Assembly (NCBI GenBank): GCA_036346225.1
Contig: JARFIW010001215.1
Coordinates: 2,924,501-2,988,500 of the forward strand
Reading direction: 5' to 3'
DNA from: Platerodrilus igneus
Taxonomy: Eukaryota > Arthropoda > Insecta > Coleoptera > Lycidae
Length of the DNA stretch: 64,000 nucleotides
Positions within the stretch are counted from its first letter, which is position 1. Each line of letters opens with the position of its first letter. The notes beneath the pieces were generated by a model. The model saw nothing but the letters and a program-made list of their open reading frames with translations. It was not told the origin of the DNA and searched no databases. A program made the position numbers and the translations under genes. Below are positions 22,309 to 34,885 of this stretch, piece by piece.

Positions 22309-22904
22309 AACACCAACTTTATACCCAATTAATTAATAAAATTAGTTTGTACAAAAGGTACATCATTCCTAACAGTACAGCAACCTACGCATGGTGGCAT
22401 AAATATATAAGGTAGTTGCTATATTTGTATATATTTTATTGTGTTTCCTTGTACAAACAATTAAGGTAGGTTAGTAAGCAGTATTAAATTGCTATTAATT
22501 GGCTTACATTCAGCGTACTTTCCTTCTGTAATTAATGTATTTGTTTGGAGAAGATATACACTTTTAAAAAAATTATACAGCGCTTTCACATGTAATTTGG
22601 GTAATCCATAATCGTTTTAATCGTTTTAAATAATTAGTTCGTAAACGAATTGTATTTTCCAAGTACCTATTTAGTATTGACTACATAATTATGTTATGAC
22701 GTGTTTAGAAATTAAAATGTAAATCTGGGGAATTGGTGAAATTTTTTACCCATAAAAGTTCCTCATGTTTTTTGATAAAGTGTGTTGAGTTTAGAATGCT
22801 TTATTAAAGAACAAGTTTCAAATTTTTCTATAATGCTTAAGAATAAGGTACATTTATCTTAAAAGAAACAAAAATAACCTTTTATATGGTCGTTAAATAA
22901 ACAA
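22309..22904. other. Tail fragment and AT-rich spacer
   Basis: 22320-22445 repeats part of the element tail (ATTAATAAAATTAGTTTGTA, then CTACGCATGGTGGCATAAA). The remainder is AT-rich with nothing recognisable. Confidence 0.5.
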
Positions 22905-23375
22905 GCAAAAAATTAGAGGTTTAGGAGCTTTAAAGAGTAACTTTGTAAGGAGCGGTCTTATTTGAAATTTGTTTACAGATTCCGATTCTGCGTAAAATTC
23001 TAGACTTATTTGATGTGTCGGATAGTTAAAAAATTTATGCGAACGGCCAAAAAATTGCTGCCGGTAAAAAATCTTAAAATGAGAGTAGCTCTCTGGGGGA
23101 TGGTGCTATCTAAAAAATTTCTAGAAATTCCAAAAGCTGAGAAAAATCTAATACTAATTGATACCAAACAAGATAGGTTTATGTCGAAAGATGCAATGGC
23201 TAGTCGAAGAAAACTATTTGATTCAGAATGTTAGCGGTAAAAATTTGAAAATTGGGGTAGCTTTCTGGGGGGTGATGCTATCTAAAAAATTCCTAGAAAT
23301 TCAGGTAGCTGAGAAAAATCTAATATTAATTGATACCAAACGATATAGATTTATCTCGTGGGTGCGGTGCCAATA
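22905..23375 (+). repeat. Second set of 58-codon units
   Basis: Two to three units like those at 7680-8130, with longer open frames here. 23010-23234 reads NLKMRVALWGMVLSKKFLEI, ILIDTKQDRFMSKD and ASRRKLFDSEC. The next unit (23158-23376) repeats LKIGVAFWGVMLSKKFLEI. The near-identity of residues between units suggests they were once translated as part of a longer protein. Confidence 0.65.
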
Positions 23376-23603
23376 GGCACCGAGAAGTATCTCAAAAATT
23401 TTAGGGGTAGGTTACCGATTTTTTAGAGTAGGGATGGTTGGAGTAAAAATCCCACAAGGAGGTCCACAAGGAGGGAGCAAGGAGAAGATTTATCACCTCA
23501 TTTCCACCTTATGGGAATTTACATGTAAATTTGGTCCAGATGTGTGTGGAAATGAGGATGCTGATGGAAATGAGGGGCCAGAACAACCAAGAATCTACTA
23601 CGT
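23376..23603 (+). pseudogene. piggyBac N-terminal fragment
   Basis: At about 23530-23600 the sequence CCAGATGTGTGTGGAAATGA and onward matches the codons after the start of the piggyBac frame at 8148-8210. Preceding sequence (23376-23525) is unrecognised. The fragment stops where minus-strand PLE sequence begins. Confidence 0.6.
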
Positions 23604-24782
23604 ATTCTGATACACTATATTTTGTATTGTTTTTAGAAAAAACACGTAACTTATTATACGGTGATTGCACAATGGACACGATATAGGTCTCATGGGGATG
23701 CCATCTTTGTGCTACTTTGATCACTAGTCCTTTGCATATTTTAGGAGATATGTAGCCCTTATTCTCCACTTCATAATCAAGTCGGTGTTTAGTTTCTGAT
23801 ATTCATTAGTAGAGTTTTACTTTATCTCTTTATATATTTGTGTCTACTAGTAGCTCCATCATTTTATCATTGTAAGCTTTTTTCTCCATAATGACTGTTT
23901 TGTTAGCTGTATACGTGTTTAATACTACTAAATTTGTGTTTTGTTTTAGGAACTGTTTGGTTTTTCTTGTATTTTTAATTATTAGAGTATTATCCTTATT
24001 TTTATTTTTTTTACATATTTCAATTTTGTTTTTATGATTTGTAATTTGCCACTATGACAGGGTAAGGTAGTGATTCATGTTTATTATCTATTGGAATAGC
24101 AAAGTTTGGACCTAAGCCTACAGTTTGGGTTACATAATTTGATAATTAGTGATTGGTTAAATTTTCTGACCATTCAGGTTTTTGTTGTACTCTTTCAATT
24201 TTATACATTGATTGTTAAGGTGCCCAATTTTTTTGTTTCTTTCTTTCAGTTTTTTAAACCAATTCTTGTATTTTGTGTTTAGCTTTATTTCCAAATTCCT
24301 AAATACAGCTACGGGGGCCGTATTTTCTCCATTCCTTTTTATATTTGTAATTTCGTTTTCAATTAATTTTAGTTTTATCATCGTCTTACTTGTTAATAGA
24401 TTTATAGTGTTTACTTTAAATTTGTACAATACTAGGTTCCCAAATCTTCGTTTTAGGTTCACATCTTGGAAAAATAGATGCTTGATATTAAGATTTAAAA
24501 AAGTTGGTGTTAGATTATCCGTTTTGCATCATAATAAAAATATTCTTCTATTTTTTTGATTAGCTAATTTTCAGTAGCTTCAGTATGAATACCATATAAT
24601 TCTACAAGATGTTATGTAAATAGCATATTTTCACCCATGCTGCAAATATATTAAAGGAACGTGTTTTATAATTGACATTCACTTTATGATAAATCTTTGC
24701 TTCAAGTTCCTGGGTTTAGGTATAAATTAAACTAGTTACTAAAGTATTTTTATTTCATGTTGCAAACGTTTCAGTCGCTTTT
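23604..24782 (-). pseudogene. Penelope-like element, inverted 5' part
   Basis: Minus strand reads, from 24782 down: a terminal sequence matching the plus-strand PLE end at 35578-35633 (AAAGCGACTGAAACGTTTGC), then an N-terminal frame at 24462-24157 (NLKRRFGNLVLYKF). Next comes a block near 23890-23990 (NTYTANKTVIMEKKAYNDKM), typical of the PLE region just before the reverse transcriptase, and then 23769-23604 (YISPKICKGL…SIVQSPYNKL). It ends about where the plus-strand reverse transcriptase at 24783 begins, suggesting one element with an inverted 5' segment. Several stops. Confidence 0.65.
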
Positions 24783-25864
24783 ATGCTACCTTTCTCAGAG
24801 GCTTTTTCTAGAATTAATTTAATATTAAAGAAATGGCATTCGTATCATACAGATTTGCTTACCTTAAAATACTTAATACAAAATATAGTATATCAAAATA
24901 AACATTATATTCATTCAGAGAGGAAATTAAAAGCATTGTCATTTCCCAAAAATTATATCTTAGCATCATTAGATGTAATATCGTTATATACTAACATTTC
25001 CATAGATTACGCAATAGAACCAATAACCAATAAATGGAGTACGATTAAACAATAATTTGATACTCCACAAAATGATTTTGTAAAAGCAGTAGAACTAGTA
25101 CTCAGATCAACATACTTCAGTTATAAGAATAAATTTTATATACAAATGAATGAATGTACAATGTAAATGGCGATATCTAGTTTAGTAGCGCAAATGATAC
25201 TAAAAAAAGTTCAAAATTTAAAAAAAAAGATTTCCCATTGTCATTTTTCTTTCGGTATGTAAATAATTGTACCTGCAATATACCGAAAGATAAATGTGAT
25301 TACATTGTACATTTATTTAATAATTTCCATAAACAATTAAAATTCACAATTGAAATTGAAAAAGAATATAAAATTAATTTGTTAGACATGACGCTGCACC
25401 GTACAGGCGGATAAATAAAAACTATATAGTATACAAAGCCTACATGGTGTGATAATTGCCTAAATTACAACTTGCAACATCCAATAGCTCAAAAAAGTAG
25501 TTATTTTAAGCTTATCTGACAGAGCCATTAATTTAAAAGATCCAGTGTACAGAAAAGGTGCAAATGAAAAACCTAAAAATGTATTAAGAAACAATAACTA
25601 TCCACAAACACCCAACAAATATTATGTTTAAGAAACAAATGCACAAAAATTAAAATAATGGCCATAAAGATAACATAAACATTAATACACACATTGAAAA
25701 TAAAAAAAAAGTATGCTAAAATACCTTATATTCCAGGTGTATCCAAAAATTTACATAAATATTTAAAAAAATACAACATAAATTTAGCTCACAAAGGCTA
25801 TAATTTAAATAAAAATTGGTTTAGTGAATTAAAGGATATAACTACAAAAAACAAAATAAAACAC
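24783..25864 (+). pseudogene. Penelope-like element, reverse transcriptase
   Basis: PLE reverse transcriptase copies element RNA into DNA at the target. Motif A is clear as LASLDVISLYTNIS at about 24958-24999. Motif C reads FRYVNN near 25250-25267, with both catalytic aspartates of YVDD changed to asparagine. The block LLDMTLHR lies near 25378-25400 and the linker YIPGVSKNLHKYLKKYNI / AHKGYNL at 25725-25810. Multiple stops and frameshifts. The element is cut at 25864 by an LTR retrotransposon and resumes at 34886. Confidence 0.85.
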
Positions 25865-27109
25865 TGTTACGATCATTTCCGGCAGTAAAACCGTATCCGA
25901 TATTTGGTTATTTCATTTACATAAATTCATTTTCTATTCTTAAATTCTCCAACAATACCCTATATAGTGTGCCTGTTCAGTATAAGCCCACTTAACGTAA
26001 TTTTAACTTAAATCTACTCTGCTTTTAAAACGAAAATTTATTCGATGAATTAAATAGTCAATACCTTGTTTTAGTTATCCGGTAATTTGTTAAACATTCC
26101 GATAACGTATAATTGCTTTCTCTTGTGTTTCCTATTTAAAGACTTGTCGAAATAATAGATCCTACTATTAGTTGATAGCGTGTTTCCCAGTTTGCTAATC
26201 GCGCTTTCGATTACGCGAGGATAACAGTTCGAACTCGTGTTATTTGAACCCATTTCAAATTTGATTCTGCAGCTTGTGCGTTGAAATATTTCCTACATTA
26301 TTCGTGACAGTACTTCAAAAGCAATGCACGTTTTTTTGTTCGACTAGTAGGAAGTATCTTGCGTGTATTGCTTTTAGCTGGAAGCCAAATGGATTCTTTC
26401 TCTATGTAGGCCCAACTGTTCATTGACGTAGACCAACTGCTTTTGTCTGTAGACCGCTACTGCAGTTACGGTGGCAGGGCGAATGGATCCTTACTACCGT
26501 GGTGTTACTGTGCTGTCCCACCCCCGACGGTTTGCAAGCTAAGTATCCAGACACATGCAAGTATACAACTTGTTTTCTTTTGTGTACATCAATGGCATAT
26601 TCCTGATCAGCGTTTGGTGTAGTTACGTAATAAGAAACGTGACAATGTAGGACTATTGTTTATTGCTGCGAATCGATATTATCGCTCTACAGGTGTGATA
26701 TACCATTGTTAAAAATGTTTGACAGACACACGCTTATTCTTTTCTTCTGATTAGTTCATTTTACAAACGGTATTATGTACAATTTAAAAACGCTTGACAA
26801 AAACTCCTACATGTTTATTTACTACTGATTAATTTTATTTTGTGTAAAATACTAGATCCGCACCTCGTAACTAAAGTACTAAATTGTTCGTATCACATAA
26901 TTGTTTGCTTTTAAATAGTAACGCTTAATTTATTACTTTTGCTTGTTTGTACAGAATTCTTTATTTATTTTTTATTTGTTAATAGATAATCGTGGGCGAC
27001 GTGCTTGATTTTTTGGTTTTCTTGGTATGCAGGTTTTTCGCCTTACTCTCCGTGTTTGATAGTTAGCCTGGTAGTTACTTTTCTTCCGGCTACGTCTAGG
27101 TACGTAGCA
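25865..27109 (+). repeat. 5' LTR
   Basis: 1,245 bases, TGTTACGATC…GTACGTAGCA, matching 32241-34885 outside the nested insertion. The sequence after it (AAATTCTGACGCCCTGGCG) is not a textbook primer-binding site. Confidence 0.85.
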
Positions 27110-27837
27110 AAATTCTGACGCCCTGGCGTGGAGCTGCGAGTTTGTTTTAGTTAATTTTTTTGTGCTCCGATTTTGTTTCCTGCAACTTTGTCCCCGATTT
27201 TGTTTTAGTTAACGGTTACTTCGATTTGGTTTTGATTAATTTTTGCTCAGAGTTTGTTTTAGTTAATTTTTGCTCTAATTTTTTGTTGTTGTTAGTTCCT
27301 ACATTACCCGCATTTCTCGGCCTGATGCTACTTTGTGTTTCCTTTCTTTACGTTCGACCTATTGTTTTTTTTCTTTTTCTTACGGCTCTTTGGTGTTCCT
27401 CCTATAAGAACCGGTTTTTTTTATTTCTTGTGTGGGTTTAATTTTCTTGAATTTTGATTTTGTTCTCTTCCGTGATTGCTAAATATCCTTGGTTAGCTCA
27501 TGTCAGATTATTGGACTTGTGTTTTCATCAATAATCCTAGTTTATTGAAAACGCTGGCGCCCAAGATTTCTATTTTTTCTTCTTTCCCTCTCGGTACATT
27601 TTCTTCTCCCCGTTAAGTCTAGAGTTGGTTTCTTTCTCCGATTTTTCTTTTATTCTACAGCCCTATTCTAATTTCTATTTTGTTGTTTTGCTCCTATTGG
27701 TATTTCTGAAGTTTATCCGTCGGATATGTTTTAAATTGTCTTGTATTCGCAATAATTCTTTTTTGAGCTTTTAACGAGTTACGATTACTCTTTACTTAGT
27801 TACTTTCTCCCAATTTCTTTTATATCCTTACTAAAAA
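27110..27837 (+). other. Leader between 5' LTR and gag
   Basis: T-rich. A TGGCGCCCAAG sequence at about 27553-27563 resembles a primer-binding site but lies 440 bases inside the LTR edge. 27160-27300 has a short repeated phrase (TTTGTTTTAGTTAATTTTTG). No gene recognised. Confidence 0.5.
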
Positions 27838-30297
27838 TGACTGATCATAGGTTGGTGGTGTTTAATATGATGTGTAAGAGACGGCAGAAGTCATCCGAAA
27901 GCATTACTAACTAATTCGCGTGTATGACGGCCTGTTTGAGTGGTATGGTTCTTGTAATGAGGATCATCAATTGTCCATTTTGGTCCGTAACCTTGATCCA
28001 TTCTATAAAACCCATTTGCCTACCGTCCATTCCTTGCAAGAATTAAAGAACGAATGTCTGAAGTTAGAACCGGCAAAGATTCTGGCCGATAATTCCGTAT
28101 CACCTAGTCACGACCAACATACTGTTACTGCTGAACCGGAATTAACTCCTGCTACAGTGCCTAAGTCAGTTGCTACTCCTTTTTCGGCTTCCTACCAAGG
28201 CCTTCCTGTGTGGGAATGGAATTTGAAATTTTCTGGTGACCCAAACACTCTTACCATGCATGATATTTTGGGACGGGTCGACGAACTCCGACGAACTCAT
28301 CATATGCCAGCATTGCAGTTATTTGAGTGTGTAGTGGATTGTTTGAGTCAAAAGCGTTACTTTGGTATCGTAGTAATCGGCATAGGTTTTCTAACTGGAA
28401 GTCGTTATCCAATTTATTGATTCAACATTTTGAACCCCCGAATTTTACTTATAAGTTTGCTACTACTGAGGAAAACACTGTTGCTTCACATGACCGAGTT
28501 GTTAAGATTTCTCCTACGCCTACGGGTAGTTCCGATACTTCTTCCGTACGTTCTACTGTTCTTCTTCCTAGTTCTGCTTCTACTCGTCAGGTTATCTGCT
28601 TTAATTGCGACAAACCTGGTCATATTTGGACACGTTGTACTCTTCCTCAAGTACTCCATTGCCATGGTTGCGGACATAAGGGAGTTTCTCGCCGCAACTG
28701 TTTAAACTGTCATACTACTACTAATATGTCTTCAAAAAATACTTCAACTTCTGTTCTCAGCTCTAGGAGTCAAACTTCTTCTGCCTCTAATTTTACGTTC
28801 GCTTCTGTACCTCATCCAGGTCATCCGGTTCCTACTATCAAAACATACCCTTCTTCGGTAAATATAACTTCGAACAACATTTTTTCCGTTTCTAGTTCTA
28901 CATTCTATTATACACCTTCTTCTGCTCGCCCTACTTATTCACTTTCACCCCAAACTGTGTCTCCAACACCAGTGCATCCCATGCTTCAAATTAGTGACTT
29001 GCAGGTAACTTCTCAAGAGTTTGTTCCCGCTTTCTTGAACGATTCTACCCAAGAAATTCCTGTCGTGTCTGCAAACACAAATGTCGCTGAAGTGACGATA
29101 GTTCTAATTCAGTCCGCGAAGGTCCTGTTGAAGTTCATGAACCGGTATCTTTAATGTCTTTTGCTGTTGCCATCAAAATTCTACATGTTCTTGCTTTCTT
29201 AAATGGTTCTACTCAAAAAATTTCGGTCGTGTCTGCAATAACAACCGTTGCTGAAGTGAAGATAATTTCCAATACGGATAGAGGAGGTCCTGTGGAAATT
29301 AGTGAACCCGTCTGTTGCTGTTGTTGTCCAAGTTTTACCTGATCCTGTTTCGTTATCTACGATTGTTAAGGAATCAGTTCCTATTGTGGCTGAAGTTTTA
29401 TCTGTTCCTACTCTGTTGTCTAACAGTTTTGAAGCCTTACTTGATTCTATTTCTTTATCGGACGTTGATGAAACGAAACCTACTCTTACTCATTTTTATC
29501 ATGCTGACAAAATGTTACTTGCTTCTGTTCTTTTAGCTAAAGCCGGTGAAATCCTAGTTGATGTCATGTTATCTAATGTTGACGAACCTCAACTTAATTC
29601 TGCTTTCTCATCTATTGGGGATAAAGTTCTTCCTGATGCTGTTTGTTCTTGTAAGGTTGATGAAATTCTGTCTGGTGCTGCTCCTTTCTTTCATGTTGAT
29701 AAACATTATTCTACTCCTTTATCTAACATTGGCGAAGTTCTACTTGATACTATTTGTTCTTGTAACGTTGGTAAACTTCTACCTGATACTGTTCCATTAT
29801 GTAATATGGTTGAAGTGTTATCAGATTCTGCTCCTTTTCCTAGGGTTGATATCCCTATAGCCAATGCTATTTTCTTTCCTAACTGTGATACTTCTAGTCA
29901 TTTATCTAACATCGATAAAATTTTATCTGTTTCTGTCCCTTTATCTAACGTAACTGAAATGTGCTCTGCTTGTGTTTCTCTTCCTAAGATTAATTCTCGT
30001 ACAGCCAATTTTTTTTCTCCTTCCACCGTTGGTTTTCTTGCAACCCATTCTAAAAACAAACCCGTTTCTTCTATGACGCGTTTTGAGTTTTCTAAACTAC
30101 CCTTGCCACCTCCTATATCGCGTGCTACAACTACTACATGCCCTGCTGTCTTTGTTTTGCGGAAAACTGCCCATATAAAACAGAAATTTGTCTATGCTCC
30201 TTCCGAACCGGAAGATTTATGTCGGCGAAGTCCTAATATCTTTGATCTCGTTTCGTTCTCCTTCTGGCGGCGTAAACGCCTTAAGACCAATATCTAG
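27838..30297 (+). pseudogene. Gag-like polyprotein with permuted capsid and zinc knuckles
   Basis: Plus-strand Gag of Gypsy-like type in three overlapping frames. 27838-28090 carries the usual capsid C-terminal half (SSESI…; LSILVRNLDPFYKTHLP; LQELKNECLKLEP). 28190-28450 carries the usual N-terminal half (VWEWNLKFSGDPNTLTMHD; ESKALLWYRSNRHRFSNW; IQHFEPPNF). This is the reverse of normal order. Zinc knuckles follow: CFNCDKPGHIWTRC at about 28597-28638 is a canonical CX2CX4HX4C; the second, CHGCGHKGVSRRNC, lacks the histidine. After a Ser/Thr-rich linker, 29302-30297 encodes ~22-residue repeats around LSNV/VDE/LLPDTV. Stops or shifts occur near 27915, 28350 and 29150. No protease or polymerase follows. 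Confidence 0.75.
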
Positions 30298-30299
30298 TC

Positions 30300-32230
30300 C
30301 TCACGCACCAGATTCTCATGTCGACTTTGCTCTCCTTCGGACTTGATTTTTGGACGTTAATATATCGTTTTACTTCCCTGTTTTGCTAGGTTTTCTTACG
30401 TTTTCTGACCCCGTGTGGGTCCGGGAATAGAATAGCCCCACGGTACGACCTGTCCGTCGTAAGAGGCGACTACAGCGGTTCAACACATACACACACGCAC
30501 ACTTTATACACGTCCAATACACACACACACACACACACACACACTTAATACACACACACACACACATACATTATAATTTGAATTAGGGCCGCTATACTTG
30601 CGGCCACGTCCCCAATGCTCCACCCGGAGGTACTACATTGGGTTTAAACGCGAAAATAATCGTGCTTCTGATTAATTCTGACTTCATAGTTAATCCACCC
30701 TAAATAAAAACTAAATAAAAATCTAACAAACCTAAAAATCCAACAAACCTAACAAGCTCTAACAATCTAACAAACATAAAAATCTGACCAACTGAAACAA
30801 AACTAAAAACAAGGTTGTAAATAATGGTATCCCAAACGCTGACTTTGGAGTGTACCCGATCAACAAGACACAAGCAAAAATAAGAGGGGGGAGGGATCCG
30901 TAATACCGGATAGCAGACGCCGGCTCTGCTTACCAGTGCGACCTGAAGGGTCGTCTTAAAACTATCGAAATCTAGCTAACTAATTTAAATTCATCCCTAG
31001 CTTTCCCTATCATTCCCTAACTGATTTATATTATGATTACAATCTTCACTATTCTACTCTTCCTTCCCAAATATATACTGCAACCAATATGGCGACAGAA
31101 CGTCAAACAAAATAAATATGCCACAAAATGCTACAATGCATGCTAATAAATAAATAAATAAATATTAAGACACACACACATACACCCACACACTTCGTAA
31201 ACACACTGTTCTACTAGGTTCTCTTTTCTTTCGTTTCCTCCTTGTACTCCTTGAACCCGTGTGTGTCCGGGTATAGAATAGTCCCCATGATACGACCAAC
31301 CTGTCGTAAGAGGCGACTACAGCGGTCAAACACAACACATGCACACACGCACACTTTATACACGCACAACACATACACACACACTTATTACACACCCACA
31401 CACACACACACATACACCTACACACGCACGCACACGCACCCACATACTCATACATAGCCACACTGGGATTCTGTTTTATTTTCTTTTGTACGATTCTTAG
31501 ATTTTTTTTTTGGTTTTGTTGTTGGTGCTTGGTGTTATTCTTTTTGGCTTTTTTTCTTGTTCTTTTCGTTCCACATTCCTGTCCTTTTTCCTGTCTGGTC
31601 TTCTTTGCTGTCGGTCCCTATACCGATTGTGTTTTGTGCATCCGCTCCTGTGGTAGGTGCTTTCTAGTCCGTTTTTCTTTCTTCGGAAACCACGACTTAG
31701 TCGATTTTAGGACTAGTTAGCTTCTCTTTTCTTTGGTTTTCGGTTTTGGTTACCACAATTAGTAGTACATCATTTCCTTTTACCAGCGCTCTCCCTCTCT
31801 TCCTCTAGACCTCCATTTTTGTCACTTTGTTTACTTGAGGCTTGACCTTTGGGTCCTGTTTTGGTTTGCACTGTTGGTTTTCTTCCTCGTTCCTCTTTTT
31901 CTGTTAAGGTTGATAACCTTACTGTTTCTTCTGAGAAACATCCGTCCTTGGACGACTCCGCAATGCTAAGACCGTTCCATCTTAGTCCTCTTTGATTGCT
32001 TATTACCCGTCTTTCCTTTCTTCCTTTCTTTTTTTCTTTCCTTCTACTAATGGCTCTTCGAGCCGGATGAGAGTTCTTTTCTTTTATTTTGAGGTGTTTT
32101 TTTCTGTGTTTTTTTTGTTTGGTTTTCGTAAACGAATAATCTTTTAGTTTTTTTTTCTCAAGAGATTTTTTTTGTGTTGGGGGTTTTTTTGTTGGTACTG
32201 CTTTCCTACCCCGACCTTTTAATTTTGCTG
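30300..32230 (+). other. Interior lacking pol, filled with short repeats
   Basis: Two copies of a short sequence with GTCGTAAGAGGCGACTACAG lie at about 30400-30480 and 31250-31330, each followed by (CA)n tracts (30485-30572; 31330-31450). 30575-31130 is an inverted copy of the dispersed repeat at 59490-60075. From 31480 the plus strand is a T/C-rich tract that leaves a Lys-rich minus-strand open frame (31770-32252), most likely not a gene. Confidence 0.65.
30575..31130 (-). repeat. Dispersed repeat, inverted copy
   Basis: Minus strand matches 59490-60075 in order: the NNTGGCGGCAT-like start region, GGGATCCGTAATACCGG region (30890-30920), and the end AAGTATAGCGGCCC (30580-30605). A partial copy is at 15045-15185. 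No coding potential seen. Confidence 0.7.
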
Positions 32231-32240
32231 GGGAAGGATT

Positions 32241-34885
32241 TGTTACGTTCATTTCCGGTAGTAAAACCGTATCCGGTATTTGGTTATTTCATTTATATAA
32301 ATTTCCTTTCTACTCTTAAATTCTCCAATAATGCCCTATATAGTGTACCTGTTTAGTATAAGCTCGCTTAACGTAATTTTAACTCAAATCCACTTTGCTC
32401 TTAGAACAAAAATTTATTCGATAAATTAAATAGTCAATACCTTGTTTTAGGTATCCGGTAATTTGTTAAACATTCCCATAACGTATAATTGCTTTCTTTT
32501 GGATTTCCCATTTAAAAACTTGTCGAAATAATAGATCCTACTATTAGTTGATAGCGTGTTTTCCAGTTTGCTAATCGTGCTTCCGATAACGTGAGGATTG
32601 CAGTTTGAAATCGTATTATTTGAACCCATTTTGAATTTGATTCTGCAGCTTGTGCGTTGAAATATTTTCTACATTATTCATCGCAGTACTTCAAAAGCAA
32701 TGCACGTTTTTTGTTCGGCTAGTAGCAGGTATCTTGGGTGTATTGCTCTTAGTTGAAGGTCAAATGTGTTCGTTTTTTATGTAGGGCCAACTGTTTGTCG
32801 ACTTAGACCAACTGCTTTTGTCTGTACACCGCTACTGCAGTTACGGTGGCAGAGCGAATGGATCCTGACTACCGTGGCGTTGCTGTGCTGACTCACCCCC
32901 AACGGTTTTCAAGCTATGTATCCTGAGACATACAGGTATACAACTTATATTCCTTTATGTATATCCATGGCATATTCCGCATCAGGGTTTGTGTAGTTAC
33001 GTTATAAGAAACGTGATACTGTAGGACAATTGTTTGTTGCTGCGATGCGATATTATCGCTCTACAGGTGTGATGTACCATTATTAAAAATGTTTGACAGA
33101 CACACTCTTATTCTTTTCTATTGATTGGTTTATTTTACAAACGGTATTATGTACAATTTAAAAACGCTTGACAAAAACTCTTGTAACATACTGTTTTAAT
33201 AAGCTCTAATAGTTCTAGTATTCCTAAAAATAGTTAGTTTCTAGTTTAATTTTAGCATGCTAATTATTAGAATTGTAGCGGCTGCAGGATCACCCAAGTA
33301 GCTTCTCAGCGAAGTTCCCAGAAAGATCTAATCCAAGAGTTAATCAATTTTCTAAAGGCACTTACTTTAAGGGCACTAAACATGTCAAATTAGTCCATAT
33401 CTATGATTAGATGTCAATCATGCTTTAGGATCCTATTTATGTCAGGGTGGTCTGAAGCAATTTTCAATTAGCTGAGCACTCAACTAAAATCAATTCTGAG
33501 AGCTACGGTTGTGGTTATCTTAGGCATTGACAGTTTTAATTAAAATTAAAGATTTACGACCGGCGCATCCTAAGCCGAGTAAGAGCGTCAAGAAAGGGGT
33601 TATTTTTCAATTAACCAAAATGTATATAAGGAGGCCAGCCGGTGGGAATCGGGGTTGTTTATTTCCAGACGCGTTAGAGGTTAAAGCTAACGGTTACTAG
33701 TGATGTGTTTATTTCTTTGAAGTTATGTGCGGGCCGTTATGTTTTAAGTTATTTATTTCTCTGAGTAAGTAATTAGTATATGTGATATTACTATGAACTC
33801 AAGGCTGTGTTATGCAGCATAAGTCAGTTATTTGTTTAAAAACAGTATTTGTCGACTGCCATAAAGTACAACTCCGGGTGAATGCCCAGTTCAAGTAAAT
33901 TGATCCGTTTGATTATTGCTTTGGAGACCGCATCGTTTTAGAAGGGTCTTCTATTATATCCACGAGACTACCTGAGAATGCAAAGCTCAGGTCCGAAGTC
34001 AAGTTACGGTACTATTTGACCCTTGAGAAGGTCGTATTCTTCATGGTGTAGATGACCCCGTGGTTAAAAGGGTCGTCGCACTATGCAAGTTAGTTAGATT
34101 AGGGTAGCATTAATAAATCTTTGTTATTGGGTGTGTACACCTAGAACTGTATCTATTCAAAATATGTTTGTTAGTTAAGTTTAGTTAAGTTGTGTTTGTG
34201 CTAGCCGGAGACTATAAGTGACTTATTTTCTGTTCTGCCATTTTGGTTCATCGCCCACGAACAAAGTGCGACGAGAGCTATTACCGCGATTGGTCCATGG
34301 GCCGTTTAATTCCCATGGTGGCGCCCTTTGTACATAAGGTTATTTACTTTATATTTTGTTATGCATATGTAATTAGTCAAAGTTTTAGTTAGTAGCTCGT
34401 TCAATAAAACAATCGAATTTTCGTCTCAGTGTGTTTGTTTAATGAACCCCCCCTTCACCGACTGCTGCAGCTTGCGAGGCAACGTCCCGAAACATGAGGG
34501 TACGATGGTGTTAGAGGTCCTGTTATTTATTATTTATTGTTAATTGGATACCCTCATGCGGTAGGTAAATATTAAAATTACACTCTCACATGTTTATTTA
34601 CTACTGATTAATTTTATTTTGTGTAAAATACGAGATGCGCACTTCATATCTAAAGTACTAAATTGTTCATATCACCTAATTGTTTGCTTTGAAATAGTAA
34701 CGCTTAATTTATTGCTTTTGCTTGTTTGTACAGAATCCTTTATTTACTTTTTATTTGTTAATAGATAATCGTGGGCGACATGCTTTTTTTTGTTTTCTTG
34801 GTATGTAGTTGAATCCCCCCACTCTCCGCATTTGATAGTTAGCCTGGTATTTACTTTTCTTCCAGCTACGTCTAGGTACGTAGCG
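32241..34885 (+). repeat. 3' LTR, interrupted by a solo LTR
   Basis: Matches the 5' LTR in two parts, 32241-33177 and 34587-34885, total about 1,240 bases. Last base of the CA end is changed to G. Confidence 0.85.
33182..34582 (+). mobile_element. Solo LTR, 1,401 bases, TSD CTCT
   Basis: Present in the 3' LTR and absent from the 5' LTR at 26802-26815. Starts TGTAACATAC, ends AAATTACA, and is flanked by CTCT at 33178-33181 and 34583-34586. It holds an AATAAA at about 34403. TG…CA ends and a 4-base duplication are typical of Gypsy-type LTRs; the interior element has presumably been lost by LTR-LTR recombination. A TGGCGCCC near 34317 is internal and probably chance. Confidence 0.85.

Noticed and set aside
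29315..29860. Leu-rich plus-strand frames at 29315-29536 and 29558-29860
   Set aside because: Out-of-frame shadows of the Gag repeat tail.
31770..32252. 160-codon Lys/Arg-rich minus-strand open frame
   Set aside because: It is the complement of a T/C-rich tract beside the polypurine tract and 3' LTR; low complexity explains the open frame.
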